Positions 8,006 through 14,966 of a DNA stretch of 36,109 nt are shown here, in pieces (the stretch's first letter is position 1; every line of letters starts with the position of its first letter). The position numbers and the translations under genes are program-made. The notes beneath the pieces were generated by a model. It searched no databases, was not told the DNA's origin, and saw only the letters and a list, made by a program, of their open reading frames with translations. Location of the stretch: positions 1-36,109 of the forward strand of contig JAGROY010000098.1 of the NCBI GenBank assembly GCA_020439995.1, read 5' to 3'. This DNA comes from Verrucomicrobiia bacterium (GTDB lineage: Bacteria > Verrucomicrobiota > Verrucomicrobiia > Verrucomicrobiales > DEV007).

Positions 8006-8683
8006 TCACTCCTGAGTAGCCGAGCCAAGAACTTCGATGATGCGTTCAAACAGACCGGTGCCCCGGTAGAATTCCTCGCCGGATTCATTCCGTATGATCA
8101 CGAAGGGGATGCCTTCTACGCCAGCGAGATGTTGTTTGGCCGCGGCGCTATCCCAAGCAACGATGTTCACCTTGCGCAATGCGATCCTGTCATTGGTCTG
8201 CATCAGGTCGATCAGCTTGGCCTCGAGCCCTTTGCAAGGAACGCACCAGTCGGCATAGAAATCGAAGATCGTGATCTTGCCCACGGCCAGGTGGTTCACA
8301 AGATCGACCTCCTCACCGGCTTTGGAGATGATTTCCACATCGAGGCCAGAGGTGTCGGGAGGCTCCTCGTCGCCTGTGGCATCAGAAAGGCTCAGCGAGA
8401 AATCCGTGACCTTCTCGAAGTGCGCAATCAGGGCGTCGGTGTCCGGTTTCTCGGAATCGAATATGACGACAACCTTCCAGGTCGCAGTATCGAGTTTGGC
8501 GTCTTGAACTCCAGGAAACTCCTGGATGGCGGTCGCAGCCGGGCCACTTCATCCGACTGGTCATGTAGCTCCCGAGATTTGGAAGGTGATCGAGTGTTTG
8601 GCGGACGGGAGCGATTGCCGTTCACACGAAGGGAGGATTCCGAGGATGACAGCTCCAATGACTAGGGCGAGGGCGGGGTTCAA
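8006..8683 (-). CDS. Candidate selenoprotein: HMA domain with two in-frame TGA codons plus thioredoxin domain
   Basis: A conventional reading gives only a 110-residue thioredoxin-like protein from a GTG at 8338 (WCVPC motif, GIPFVIIRNESGEEFYRG). The same frame continues upstream to a possible TTG at 8683 and is interrupted only by TGA at 8549-8551 and 8561-8563. Read through, the 225-residue product has a hydrophobic export or lipoprotein-like leader (LALVIGAVILGILPSC, Cys20), then an HMA-type domain: ITFQISGAT, TGA, PVG, TGA, SGPAATAIQEFPGV, VVVIFDSEKPD. The two TGAs sit at residues 41 and 45, exactly where HMA domains carry their metal-binding Cys pair. A 7-bp hairpin lies 22 bases after the second TGA. 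The gene starts just past the stop of the MerT-like gene. The start codon is uncertain; the ATT at 8692 is an alternative. Selenocysteine insertion is inferred, not shown. Confidence 0.72.
8510..8526 (-). promoter_or_regulatory. Hairpin, candidate bacterial SECIS for the second TGA
   Basis: On the coding (minus) strand the arms TCCAGGA and TCCTGGA form a perfect 7-bp stem around a GTT loop. It begins 22 bases downstream of the second in-frame TGA, within the range where bacterial SECIS hairpins occur. The sequence also encodes IQEFPGV, so protein constraint could explain part of it. Confidence 0.4.
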
Positions 8684-8687
8684 AGCG

Positions 8688-9839
8688 TTAATCTGATAGA
8701 GTCGGGTTAGGAAGTTCGTTCACCGTGCCACGGTAACCTGCGGTCGAAATGGCGTTGAGGATAACTGCGTCTGAGGCGAGGTGCCTCGCGGTTGCACTTC
8801 CCACCATCGCCTTTCCCGTGGCGAAGTCGACCTTGACCATATCGACGCCCCCCAGTTGGCCGATTTGCTGCTCCAAGGTGACAGCACAGGCTTCGCAGGT
8901 CATGCCTTCGACTACAAAGGCTCTGGTGTGATAGTGTGCAGGCATCTCGTCTGGGGCCTTCGATGCCGCGAGGACACCGATGTAGTTCGGAAACAAGGCG
9001 AATGATAGGGTGATGGCTGTCACCCCCCACAGCATCGCCCGATTGAGAGAGCGGACTCGGCTGGTCTTGGCGTCGGTGTTAGCACAGCAGTCGTCTGTCC
9101 TTCGCTTGCGGTAGGCGAAGTAGAAGGCAACTCCTAACAAGGTGAACGCAACCAGTAGCAGTAGTGGTCGAAAGCGTTCGAACACAGCGCCGACCGCTGC
9201 CCCCGAAACTCCTAATGAAATCAGAAGCAGGGGTAGCCTGCAACACGCAGACGCGGCGATGGCGGACAGCATGCCTCCAGCCATTGCGAATCGGCCCGCT
9301 TTCCTAGCGTGATCTTGAGTCGCAGGCACAGCGGGAGCGTCGTTGATCTGTGCAGGAACGGCGCAACAATCGGCGTCATCATCATCGTTGCTCGAATCGC
9401 TAGACGGGCTCAGGCGCTCCTTTGCCGCTTTGATGTGTCGGTTGACCGTCGCCAGGCAACAAGAACCCATCGGGCTCTTGGTTTCACACCAACAGGCCTC
9501 CTTCATGCGCGTCTTGATATCACCCAAAACGGCGGTCTCACCTGTTCTTTGGATGTCGTCTTCGATTTCTTCGATTGTATGATCGAAGCAGTAGCAGACA
9601 TGGCGTGGTGCCGCCGCCTCCTTGATTCCTACCCGAACGGTGAGATCAGCCTTAGTGAACGGGGTGCTTGCGTCTTCGGCGAAATAAACGACTTCGCAAT
9701 CGCCGCTGCCACAGAACCGGTAATCGGAGTCTTGGATTCTCAGTTGGCCATCCTCGCTCAGAAGCGACCGCAGGGTGAGCTTTTTGACTTCTCTACCATT
9801 CTCGCCACATGATGGGCAGATGCTAGTGCAACGTCGCAC
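8688..9839 (-). CDS. CopZ-like metallochaperone / MerT / MerP fusion, 5' end replaced by an IS630 end
   Basis: Three modules are fused. Residues about 7-130 resemble the N-terminal part of CopZ iron-sulfur metallochaperones: ICPSCG, CGSGDC, then the cluster-type cysteines CYC (82-84), CWC (116-118) and CC (127-128). Residues about 185-290 are MerT-like, with the metal-receiving pair SACC (199-200), three membrane segments and a second CC at 251-252. Residues about 303-375 are an HMA/MerP domain with GMTCEAC. The likely job is uptake and hand-over of Hg(II) or a similar soft metal at the inner membrane. The GTG at 9839 lies inside an IS630 terminal repeat. Removing the IS and one TA copy joins the gene to an ATG at 11025, restoring MTTKASPQPTGATSICPSC, so the native protein was about 391 residues. 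Expression from the current GTG is possible but unproven. Confidence 0.82.
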   Translation of the reverse strand: MRRCTSICPSCGENGREVKKLTLRSLLSEDGQLRIQDSDYRFCGSGDCEVVYFAEDASTPFTKADLTVRVGIKEAAAPRHVCYCFDHTIEEIEDDIQRTGETAVLGDIKTRMKEACWCETKSPMGSCCLATVNRHIKAAKERLSPSSDSSNDDDDADCCAVPAQINDAPAVPATQDHARKAGRFAMAGGMLSAIAASACCRLPLLLISLGVSGAAVGAVFERFRPLLLLVAFTLLGVAFYFAYRKRRTDDCCANTDAKTSRVRSLNRAMLWGVTAITLSFALFPNYIGVLAASKAPDEMPAHYHTRAFVVEGMTCEACAVTLEQQIGQLGGVDMVKVDFATGKAMVGSATARHLASDAVILNAISTAGYRGTVNELPNPTLSD

Positions 9840-9850
9840 AAATAACTATA
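9826..9850 (+). repeat. Left terminal inverted repeat of the IS630 element
   Basis: Outer end GTGCAACGTC, inner part AAATAACTATA. It matches the reverse complement of 10961-10985 at 20 of 25 positions. Confidence 0.85.
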
Positions 9851-9853
9851 TAG

Positions 9854-10957
9854 ATGCTTAATGATATGTTACCATGCAGCATGGCTTCAGGCTTTTGTGG
9901 TAATATCGATAAAGACGTCGTTTCCGAACTGGAACGAAGATCAAGACACCGGACTGGCGACGCTCGTGATGTTCAACGGGCAAAGTTGATCCTGATGCAT
10001 CTTCAAGGTCACTCGAAGGCTGAGATTAGCCGCGAAGTGGGACTGACTCGAATTCGCGTTCACGAGTGGATTAGGCGGTTTGAATTAGAGGGATTGGCTG
10101 GCCTAGCAGAAAAACACGGCCGAGGAAGAAAAGAAAGTTACACACCGGCACAGAGAAGACGAATCGTTGAAACAGTTTGTCGTAAACCCAAGAAAGGACT
10201 CTCGCGCTGGAGTGTGCGCACGCTGGCAAAGCACCTTGGGATCGACAAGGACAAGATTCATCGAGTGTTAAAGGAGCATGATCTGCATCCCCACCGATTA
10301 AGGACTTTTAACTTCAGTCCCGATCCACAATTTGCCGAGAAGCTACTCGAGGTAGTCGGCCTCTACATGGATCCGCCAGAAAACGCCGTTGTTCTATGTA
10401 TGGACGAAAAAACTGGAATCCAAGCGCTCGACCGAACACAGCCGCTTTTGCCGTTACGTGCTAAAAAACCCCAGGCGTGGAGCAATGAGTATGTGCGTCA
10501 TGGAACTCGGTGCCTGCTAGCGGCCGTTGACGTTAAAACTGGGAAAGCGACGACTTGGGTTAACAAGACTCGAAAGTCAGAAGATTTCATCAAGTTTATG
10601 GACAGCGTGGTGAGGGCTTATCCAAGAAAGCGGCTCTGTGTGATCATGGACAACCTCAACACGCATAAGGGCAAGGCTGCGCAAGAGTGGCTTTCGAAGC
10701 ATCCAAAGGTGACGTTTCACTATACACCAAGCCATGCTTCGTGGGTGAATTTAGCAGAATGCTTCTTCAGTATCGTAAGCAAACAAGCCTTAGAGCACAG
10801 TGTTCACAAATCGGGAAGAGAACTTGAGAAAGCGCTGGAGGCATTCATCGAAGAATACAATGTGCATGCCGGACCGTTTGTATGGACGAAAGGCCCAGGA
10901 AAACTAAAAAAGATCATCGAACTGACCGAGGAATTTCAGAAGAAAACGGCTCGTTGA
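9854..10957 (+). CDS. IS630-family transposase
   Basis: This 367-residue protein has an N-terminal helix-turn-helix region (about residues 28-150: HSKAEISREVGLTRIRVHEWIRRF and a second winged-helix part) and a DDE catalytic domain. The catalytic residues are D184 in CMDEKTGIQALDRTQP, D266 in VIMDNLNTHKG and E302 in WVNLAECFFS, with the 35-residue D-E spacing known in this family. Length is normal and the frame intact, so the element could be active. A later ATG at 9881 (MASGFCG) is an alternative start. The gene is more AT-rich than its neighbours, consistent with a recent arrival. Confidence 0.93.
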   Translation: MLNDMLPCSMASGFCGNIDKDVVSELERRSRHRTGDARDVQRAKLILMHLQGHSKAEISREVGLTRIRVHEWIRRFELEGLAGLAEKHGRGRKESYTPAQRRRIVETVCRKPKKGLSRWSVRTLAKHLGIDKDKIHRVLKEHDLHPHRLRTFNFSPDPQFAEKLLEVVGLYMDPPENAVVLCMDEKTGIQALDRTQPLLPLRAKKPQAWSNEYVRHGTRCLLAAVDVKTGKATTWVNKTRKSEDFIKFMDSVVRAYPRKRLCVIMDNLNTHKGKAAQEWLSKHPKVTFHYTPSHASWVNLAECFFSIVSKQALEHSVHKSGRELEKALEAFIEEYNVHAGPFVWTKGPGKLKKIIELTEEFQKKTAR

Positions 10958-10960
10958 ATG

Positions 10961-10985
10961 TATATTTATTTCTCAGACGATGCAC
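10961..10985 (-). repeat. Right terminal inverted repeat of the IS630 element
   Basis: Reading inwards on the minus strand: GTGCATCGTC then AAATAAATATA. It pairs with 9826-9850. Confidence 0.85.
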
Positions 10986-11025
10986 TAGTAGCACCTGTAG
11001 GTTGAGGGCTTGCTTTCGTGGTCAT
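10986..11025 (-). pseudogene. Detached 5' end of the CopZ-MerT-MerP fusion gene
   Basis: The minus strand from the ATG at 11025 reads MTTKASPQPTGAT and reaches the TA target site. Joining it to 9823 restores the frame into SICPSCG of the main gene without any base change. This is the original translation start, now 1.16 kb away from its coding region. The ATG lies only six bases from the proposed -10, so the original mRNA was probably leaderless or nearly so. Confidence 0.8.
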
Positions 11026-11031
11026 GCTTGC

Positions 11032-11063
11032 ACTCTACACCTTATACCATACTATAAGGTCAA
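11032..11063 (-). promoter_or_regulatory. MerR-family operator/promoter
   Basis: A perfect dyad, ACCTTATA-N6-TATAAGGT, occupies 11039-11060. On the minus strand TTGACC (11058-11063) and TAGAGT (11032-11037) are 20 bases apart, with the dyad filling the over-long spacer as in MerR-controlled promoters. It points at the displaced mer-like gene. On the plus strand TTGCAC (11028-11033) and TATAAG (11053-11058), 19 bases apart, could serve the divergent merR. The AC-CTT...AAG-GT arms resemble operators of the copper/mercury branch of the MerR family. Confidence 0.8.
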
Positions 11064-11632
11064 GAAGGAGTTTCCCTGAAAAATGAAAGTCTCAGAACTC
11101 GCCGATACGATCGGTGTAAATCCCCAAACCGTACGTTACTACGAACGCGAGGGGCTGCTCGCCAAACCGCGGTTCGCAGAGTGTGAGGTAGTCCTTGCAC
11201 CGCTTCGCGAATCTTCTGTGCCTCGTCACCGCTGATCGCACGCTCATCTGGCTGTTGCGCAGGATCGGCGATGGTATCCGACCAGTCGTTCTCATCGCCA
11301 TCTGAACCGGTGGATACCGTGGACACAGAAGGGTGTCTCGATTTCCATCGGGCGTGGTTGCGGCACAGGTTGGCCGCGATTGTGAACATCCACGTCGAGA
11401 ACTTGCCTTTGGGACGATAGCGCACCCGGTTCTCGTAGATGCGTACGAACGTCTCCTGAGCTAGATCGGTAGAATCCGTGCGGTTATTAGTATATCGCAG
11501 AATGAAACCGACGAGCGGTCTCTCCCAGCGCTGCATGAGAGAGTTAAGTGCTAGGTCGTCGCCGTAACGGAGACGAAGCATAAGGGCTTCGTCACTCGGA
11601 TCGACTCCCGCCTCGCGTTGAGTGGTAGTCAT
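11060..11632 (-). pseudogene. ECF sigma factor, region 4 lost at a junction with the merR fragment
   Basis: The first 150 or so residues are a normal ECF sigma factor: region 2 with RYTNNRTDSTDLAQETFVRIYENR and FSTWMFTIAANLCRNHARWK, a linker, then the start of region 4 (KIREAVQGLPHTLRTAV). After about position 11170 the frame runs antisense through the merR fragment (WRAAPRVRSNVRFGD...) and the -35-binding helix-turn-helix is absent. The 190-residue product should not recognise a -35 element. An intact ECF sigma factor at 21119-21700 shows what the missing end should look like. Confidence 0.8.
11083..11235 (+). pseudogene. merR-family regulator, truncated after the N-terminal helix-turn-helix
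   Basis: The ATG at 11083 follows a good AAGGAG at 11065-11070. The first 30 residues, MKVSELADTIGVNPQTVRYY and EREGLLAKPR, are the DNA-recognition start of a MerR-family regulator. After Arg30 the frame changes to FAECEVVLAPLRESSVPRHR and stops; that part is the reverse strand of a sigma-factor gene. The dimerisation helix and metal-binding cysteines are missing, so it cannot work as a metal-responsive regulator. It is divergent from the mer-like gene across the operator above, the normal layout for merR. Confidence 0.85.
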
Positions 11633-11777
11633 GAATTCGCTCCATTTTGAGTCTATGGTTAAGGGCTAGGTAGGCGTACGCGGACGTACGTCACCCGTTA
11701 ACGAAAGGACGCGAGGCTGCGCCAAGATCACCGAAGTGGTGATGTCAGGGGCGCCGCTTCGCGCTTGCAGGAACGAA
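11633..11777. other. Intergenic region with small palindromes
   Basis: 145 bases lie upstream of the sigma-factor fragment and downstream of the Cys-rich gene. They contain CGTACG-CGGA-CGTACG near 11675-11690 and a hairpin ATCACC-GAAGT-GGTGAT at 11727-11743. No T-tract follows the hairpin, so it is only a weak terminator candidate. No gene is seen. Confidence 0.4.
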
Positions 11778-12227
11778 TCAAATGAGGAACGAACAGAATC
11801 GAATCCTGACAGGTGCACTAGCGGCCTTGGGAGGCGAGCGCTCTGGCACCCGGTAAAACTCAGGACAAACAGGCGCGAGGATCGCGAGTTCGAAATCAAT
11901 GCGATCAGAAAGCAGCTTGGCGACGGGCGGCGCGAGCTTGGCAGCGCTCACAAGCGCTATCGGATCGTCGCTCGCCACAATACGGATATCGCAGCAGCCA
12001 CAGGGGTCTTCACCTTCGGAATCTGGGCAATCCTCACTCTCGGACTGGTCGCCATCCGGCAGGCAGCAATTGCCCGCGCCTGAAGAACAATACCCATTCC
12101 CAGCACAACAGCATTCGGTGAGGTTCGTCTCACCGCTCATCCGGCAATCGTAGCGTAGCTCTCCCGTGACGCCCGCAGACGCGAGCGCCATCGAGATGCA
12201 GAGCAGGATGGCGAGGAGGACTTTCAT
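11778..12227 (-). CDS. Exported Cys-rich small protein, probable metal binder
   Basis: This 149-residue protein starts with a signal peptide (MKVLLAILLCISMALASA). The mature part has clustered cysteines between residues about 28 and 80: CRMSGETNLTECCCAGNGYC, GNCC, CPDSEGEDPCGCCDI. The acidic stretch between the clusters and the repeated CC/CxC pairs suggest metal binding in the periplasm. The last 25 residues, rich in Ser, Pro and Arg, look like an unstructured tail. I do not recognise a named family; similar Cys-rich exported proteins are often found next to metal-resistance genes. It is in the same direction as the sigma-factor fragment downstream. Confidence 0.65.
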   Translation of the reverse strand: MKVLLAILLCISMALASAGVTGELRYDCRMSGETNLTECCCAGNGYCSSGAGNCCLPDGDQSESEDCPDSEGEDPCGCCDIRIVASDDPIALVSAAKLAPPVAKLLSDRIDFELAILAPVCPEFYRVPERSPPKAASAPVRIRFCSFLI

Positions 12228-12275
12228 TCTGTGTCCAATGATAAAGCGGCAGCGGCGGTCAGTCCAGTCTAGGTA

Positions 12276-12375
12276 TCAAAAGCTAAACTGGTAAGCGATG
12301 GCCGGGAGTTCGAGGTCAAATAGCAAGCCTTTTAGGGTATAGTTGCCGAACTGACGCGAGTAGATCAGCGAAGTC
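12276..12375 (-). pseudogene. Possible C-terminal remnant of an outer-membrane beta-barrel protein
   Basis: Just after the VIT-like stop the minus strand reads SLTSLIYSRQFGNYTLKG and LLFDLELPAIAYQFSF, then TGA at 12276-12278. Alternating hydrophobic residues and a terminal Phe are typical of the last strands of outer-membrane beta-barrels. There is no start codon or upstream part, so if real it is a relic. The peptide is short and the call is tentative. Confidence 0.35.
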
Positions 12376-13008
12376 AGAGACCCACGTGCCCAAAAAGCGC
12401 TCCAACCGCAGCGGTCAACGCCATTGCAAGGGCTCCCCAAAACGTAACGCGCGCCGAGGCTCGTCCCACAGGTGCTCCTCCAGCGCGAGCCGACATTGCC
12501 CCCAGCGCTGCTAGTGCCAATAGCGATCCGCCACTGACGATCCAGACCAGCGACACCAGAGGGCTGACTAACGCAATTACTAGAGGAAGCGATGCTCCCA
12601 CAGCAAAAGTGGCTGCGGATGCCAACGCCGCCTGCACTGGTCGCACGGACATCGATTCGGAGATACCCAGCTCGTCGCGGGCGTGAGCACTCAAGGCATC
12701 GTGCCGCATCAGCTGCCCTGCGACTTGGCGGGACAACTCGGCCTCAAGTCCTCGCTTTTCATAGATTTCGGCCAGCTCAGCGACCTCGAACTCCCAGTCG
12801 TCCGCCAGCTCTTCCCGCTCCCGATCCAGGTCGGCGGCTTCTGTATCGGACTGCGAACTGACAGAAACGTATTCTCCGGCTGTTAAATATCGACATGGCT
12901 CCTGCAACGAGGCCTGCAACTCCGGCGATCACGATGTTGCCACGGTTTGCCTCCGCAGCGGCAAAACACCTACCACAAGACTCGCAGTCGACACAATTCC
13001 GTCGTTAG
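12374..13008 (-). pseudogene. VIT/CCC1-family membrane protein, 3' part (frameshifted, IS-interrupted)
   Basis: The intact frame 12374-12919 encodes the C-terminal two thirds of a VIT-family (iron/manganese transporter-like) protein: AGEYVSVSSQSDTEAADL, the ELAEIYEKRGLEAELSRQVA helix, VRPVQAALASAATFAVGASL and further membrane segments. Upstream to 13008 the expected sequence continues in other frames: DGIVSTASLVVGV, then AAAEANRGNIVIAGVAG and LVAGAMS. Two frameshifts are needed, one near 12964-12968 and one near 12890-12898. The N-terminus lies beyond an IS1634-family insertion at 15127-15197. The gene is therefore dead. Confidence 0.82.
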
Positions 13009-13024
13009 CCCAAGTTCGTCAGTT
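13009..13024 (+). repeat. Terminal inverted repeat of the IS1634-family element (left)
   Basis: CCCAAGTTCGTCAGTT; it is an exact inverted match to 15111-15126. Confidence 0.88.
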
Positions 13025-13064
13025 ACGGGAATATAGAAAAATCCGATAGCGCATTTTCAGTGAG

Positions 13065-14966
13065 TTACGAAGATGGTCTCGGATTTTTCGGGACTACATT
13101 TTCGATTAGTTTTGGTGCCGTGGGCAGCTCGAGGCCGAGCCGTGCGAGCAGTTGCGCTACTTGGGCGTCGGGCCGGGCCACCACCCGCAGGCGCAGGTCG
13201 GTGACCTCGTTGGAGGCATCCTCGATGGAGCTTGAGTCGCTCGCGTCTGGTTTACGGCGCACGGGCAGCACGACGTCCATGCTGCTGATAGTGGAGACTT
13301 CCTTGAGCAGTTGCCGCGAGCAGTCGCCCAGCCCCTTGCCACGCATCCACATTTCCAGTGTGCGCCACAACGCCAGGGTCAAAAAGCACACCAGGATGTG
13401 CGCCTCGACGCGCGCGGTTTTCTGGTGAAAGACCGGACGCAGGTGCAGATCGCTCTTGGAGATGCGGAAGGCGTCTTCGGCTTGTGTCAGCTGGATGTAC
13501 CAGCGCCAGAGCTTGACTGGATCCTGCTCGGTGCAGTTAGTGCGCAGCAGATACGCGCCGTGGGATTGTTGCGCCCAGGTCAGGGGAGCTTCCTTGCGGG
13601 TGATCTGCAATCCGTTGGCCCTGCCGGTGTGCTCGTCGCGCAGCACGGCGACGGAGAACACCCGCTCGGCAGCGGGATAGCGCCCGAGCCAGCGGCCAAC
13701 ACGGCGCTCGGCCACCTCGATTTTTGCCGGGCGTTTGCGCAGACTTGAGTCGATGGCCTTGAGCTTGGCCAGCAGGCGGGCGCGCTTCTGCTCGAGCATG
13801 GCCGCCTCCTTCTGGCGCCGGTCGGCACTGCGGCACATCACGTACTGTTCCTGCCCGTTGCCATCGGGATGAGCCACCAGCTTGACTTCCACTCCCGGGC
13901 GCACTTCTGCCCAATCGCTTTCGTCAAGGAACGCGCGCTCGAATTTGCGCAGTTGTCCCTTGGGAGTGCCGACGATGTAGCGGGCTTCCCGCGCGCGCAG
14001 AAAATCGATGTTGTTCTCGCTGACCATGCCGCGATCCATCACCCAGATGCGCTTGGCCTTGCCGTATTTGTCCTCCATGAGCCGCACCATGTCCTCGACG
14101 GTGGTGACGTCGGCAGTGTTGCCATCGAATACCTCGTAGCCGATGGGCAAGCCGCCTTCAGGAGTCACGACAAGGCCGATGTTGACCTGCTTGCAGTCGG
14201 GGCGGTTGTCGCGCGAGTAACCGCGCTTGGCCTTGGCGTTGGCGGCGGCATCGCCTTCAAAATACGTGCTGGTAACGTCGTAGAGCAGGAACTCGAACTC
14301 GACGCCGAACCAGCTCTCGTAGCGGGTCATGAGGTGTTTGCACAGGGTGTCTTTGTGGCCGTGCAGGACGTCGAGACCGCGGTAGAGCCGGCTGTCGTTG
14401 ATATGCTGCCACGACACTCCAAGAAGATCCTCAAGCGCGCTGTCCTGATACCAGCGCTCGGCCACTTCCAGCTCGCTCTTGTTGCCGCAGAAGCGCGCGA
14501 TGGTCAATATGCACGCGGTCAACTCCCACGACACGCTCACCCGACCGTCCGCGATCACTTCGCGCAACAGCGTGTGCAGGCCCAAGCGCCGCCACAATGC
14601 CAGGGCCAGATAGACCTGGCCGAATTGGCGGACATTCTCGACACGCAGTCCGCGCACATCGACCTGCATCCACTGCCGGCGTTGATCATCGTCACTGGAC
14701 GCGGCATTGTCGGCTGGTTGCGTGGTTGTCGCGGAACCGGTGCCCTTCTCGCCCAAGTGCATCTGCCGAGGCCCGGGAGGGCGGCCTTCGAGCAGATCGC
14801 TGACCTCTTCCCAGCCGTGCCGGGATTGGCTGTCGAGCCCGGGCTCCTTGCCCAAAGTGGCCACCGTCTGATGACGCGGGCCGCGGGCAGTGCGCACCGT
14901 CTTGACCAGACGCCAATACTCGTAGACCTCACCATTGATCTTGCGACGGCTGCGCTTGAGAAACAT
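13065..14966 (-). CDS. IS1634-family transposase
   Basis: This 633-residue protein has the features of IS1634 (IS4-like) transposases: an N-terminal region with KINGEVYEYWRLVKTVR, then the DDE-type core with LYDVTSTYFEGD (first Asp region), RIWVMDRGMVSENN (second Asp) and the late YIQLTQAEDAFRISKSDL (Glu region). It is uninterrupted and of normal length. The coding region is noticeably GC-richer than the neighbouring chromosomal-type genes, consistent with separate origin. Long frames on the opposite strand of this gene (for example 13869-15116) are shadows caused by the high GC content. Confidence 0.92.
   Translation of the reverse strand: MFLKRSRRKINGEVYEYWRLVKTVRTARGPRHQTVATLGKEPGLDSQSRHGWEEVSDLLEGRPPGPRQMHLGEKGTGSATTTQPADNAASSDDDQRRQWMQVDVRGLRVENVRQFGQVYLALALWRRLGLHTLLREVIADGRVSVSWELTACILTIARFCGNKSELEVAERWYQDSALEDLLGVSWQHINDSRLYRGLDVLHGHKDTLCKHLMTRYESWFGVEFEFLLYDVTSTYFEGDAAANAKAKRGYSRDNRPDCKQVNIGLVVTPEGGLPIGYEVFDGNTADVTTVEDMVRLMEDKYGKAKRIWVMDRGMVSENNIDFLRAREARYIVGTPKGQLRKFERAFLDESDWAEVRPGVEVKLVAHPDGNGQEQYVMCRSADRRQKEAAMLEQKRARLLAKLKAIDSSLRKRPAKIEVAERRVGRWLGRYPAAERVFSVAVLRDEHTGRANGLQITRKEAPLTWAQQSHGAYLLRTNCTEQDPVKLWRWYIQLTQAEDAFRISKSDLHLRPVFHQKTARVEAHILVCFLTLALWRTLEMWMRGKGLGDCSRQLLKEVSTISSMDVVLPVRRKPDASDSSSIEDASNEVTDLRLRVVARPDAQVAQLLARLGLELPTAPKLIENVVPKNPRPSS

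Larger units (their letters stand above)
9826..10985 (+). mobile_element. IS630-family insertion sequence, complete, TA target duplication
   Basis: The 1160-bp element has terminal inverted repeats of about 25 bp (20 of 25 identical; outer bases GTGCA) at 9826-9850 and 10961-10985. It is flanked by TA at 9824-9825 and 10986-10987, the target duplication expected for IS630/Tc1-type elements. It carries one intact transposase gene and interrupts the CopZ-MerT-MerP fusion gene in codons 13-14. Confidence 0.9.

Noticed and set aside
8006..8338. Stand-alone 110-residue thioredoxin-like gene starting at GTG 8338
   Set aside because: The same frame carries a recognisable HMA domain and export leader upstream of this GTG, broken only by TGA at the two metal-ligand positions. 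The short form would lack any signal peptide and cut the protein in the linker.
8129..8665. 178-residue plus-strand frame opposite the thioredoxin/HMA gene
   Set aside because: No domain is visible, whereas the minus strand encodes clear HMA and thioredoxin segments through this whole stretch.
9309..9812. 167-residue plus-strand frame
   Set aside because: Antisense to the CopZ-MerT-MerP fusion gene.
12592..12861. Plus-strand frames opposite the VIT remnant
   Set aside because: The minus strand carries the recognisable VIT-family sequence; these are shadows.
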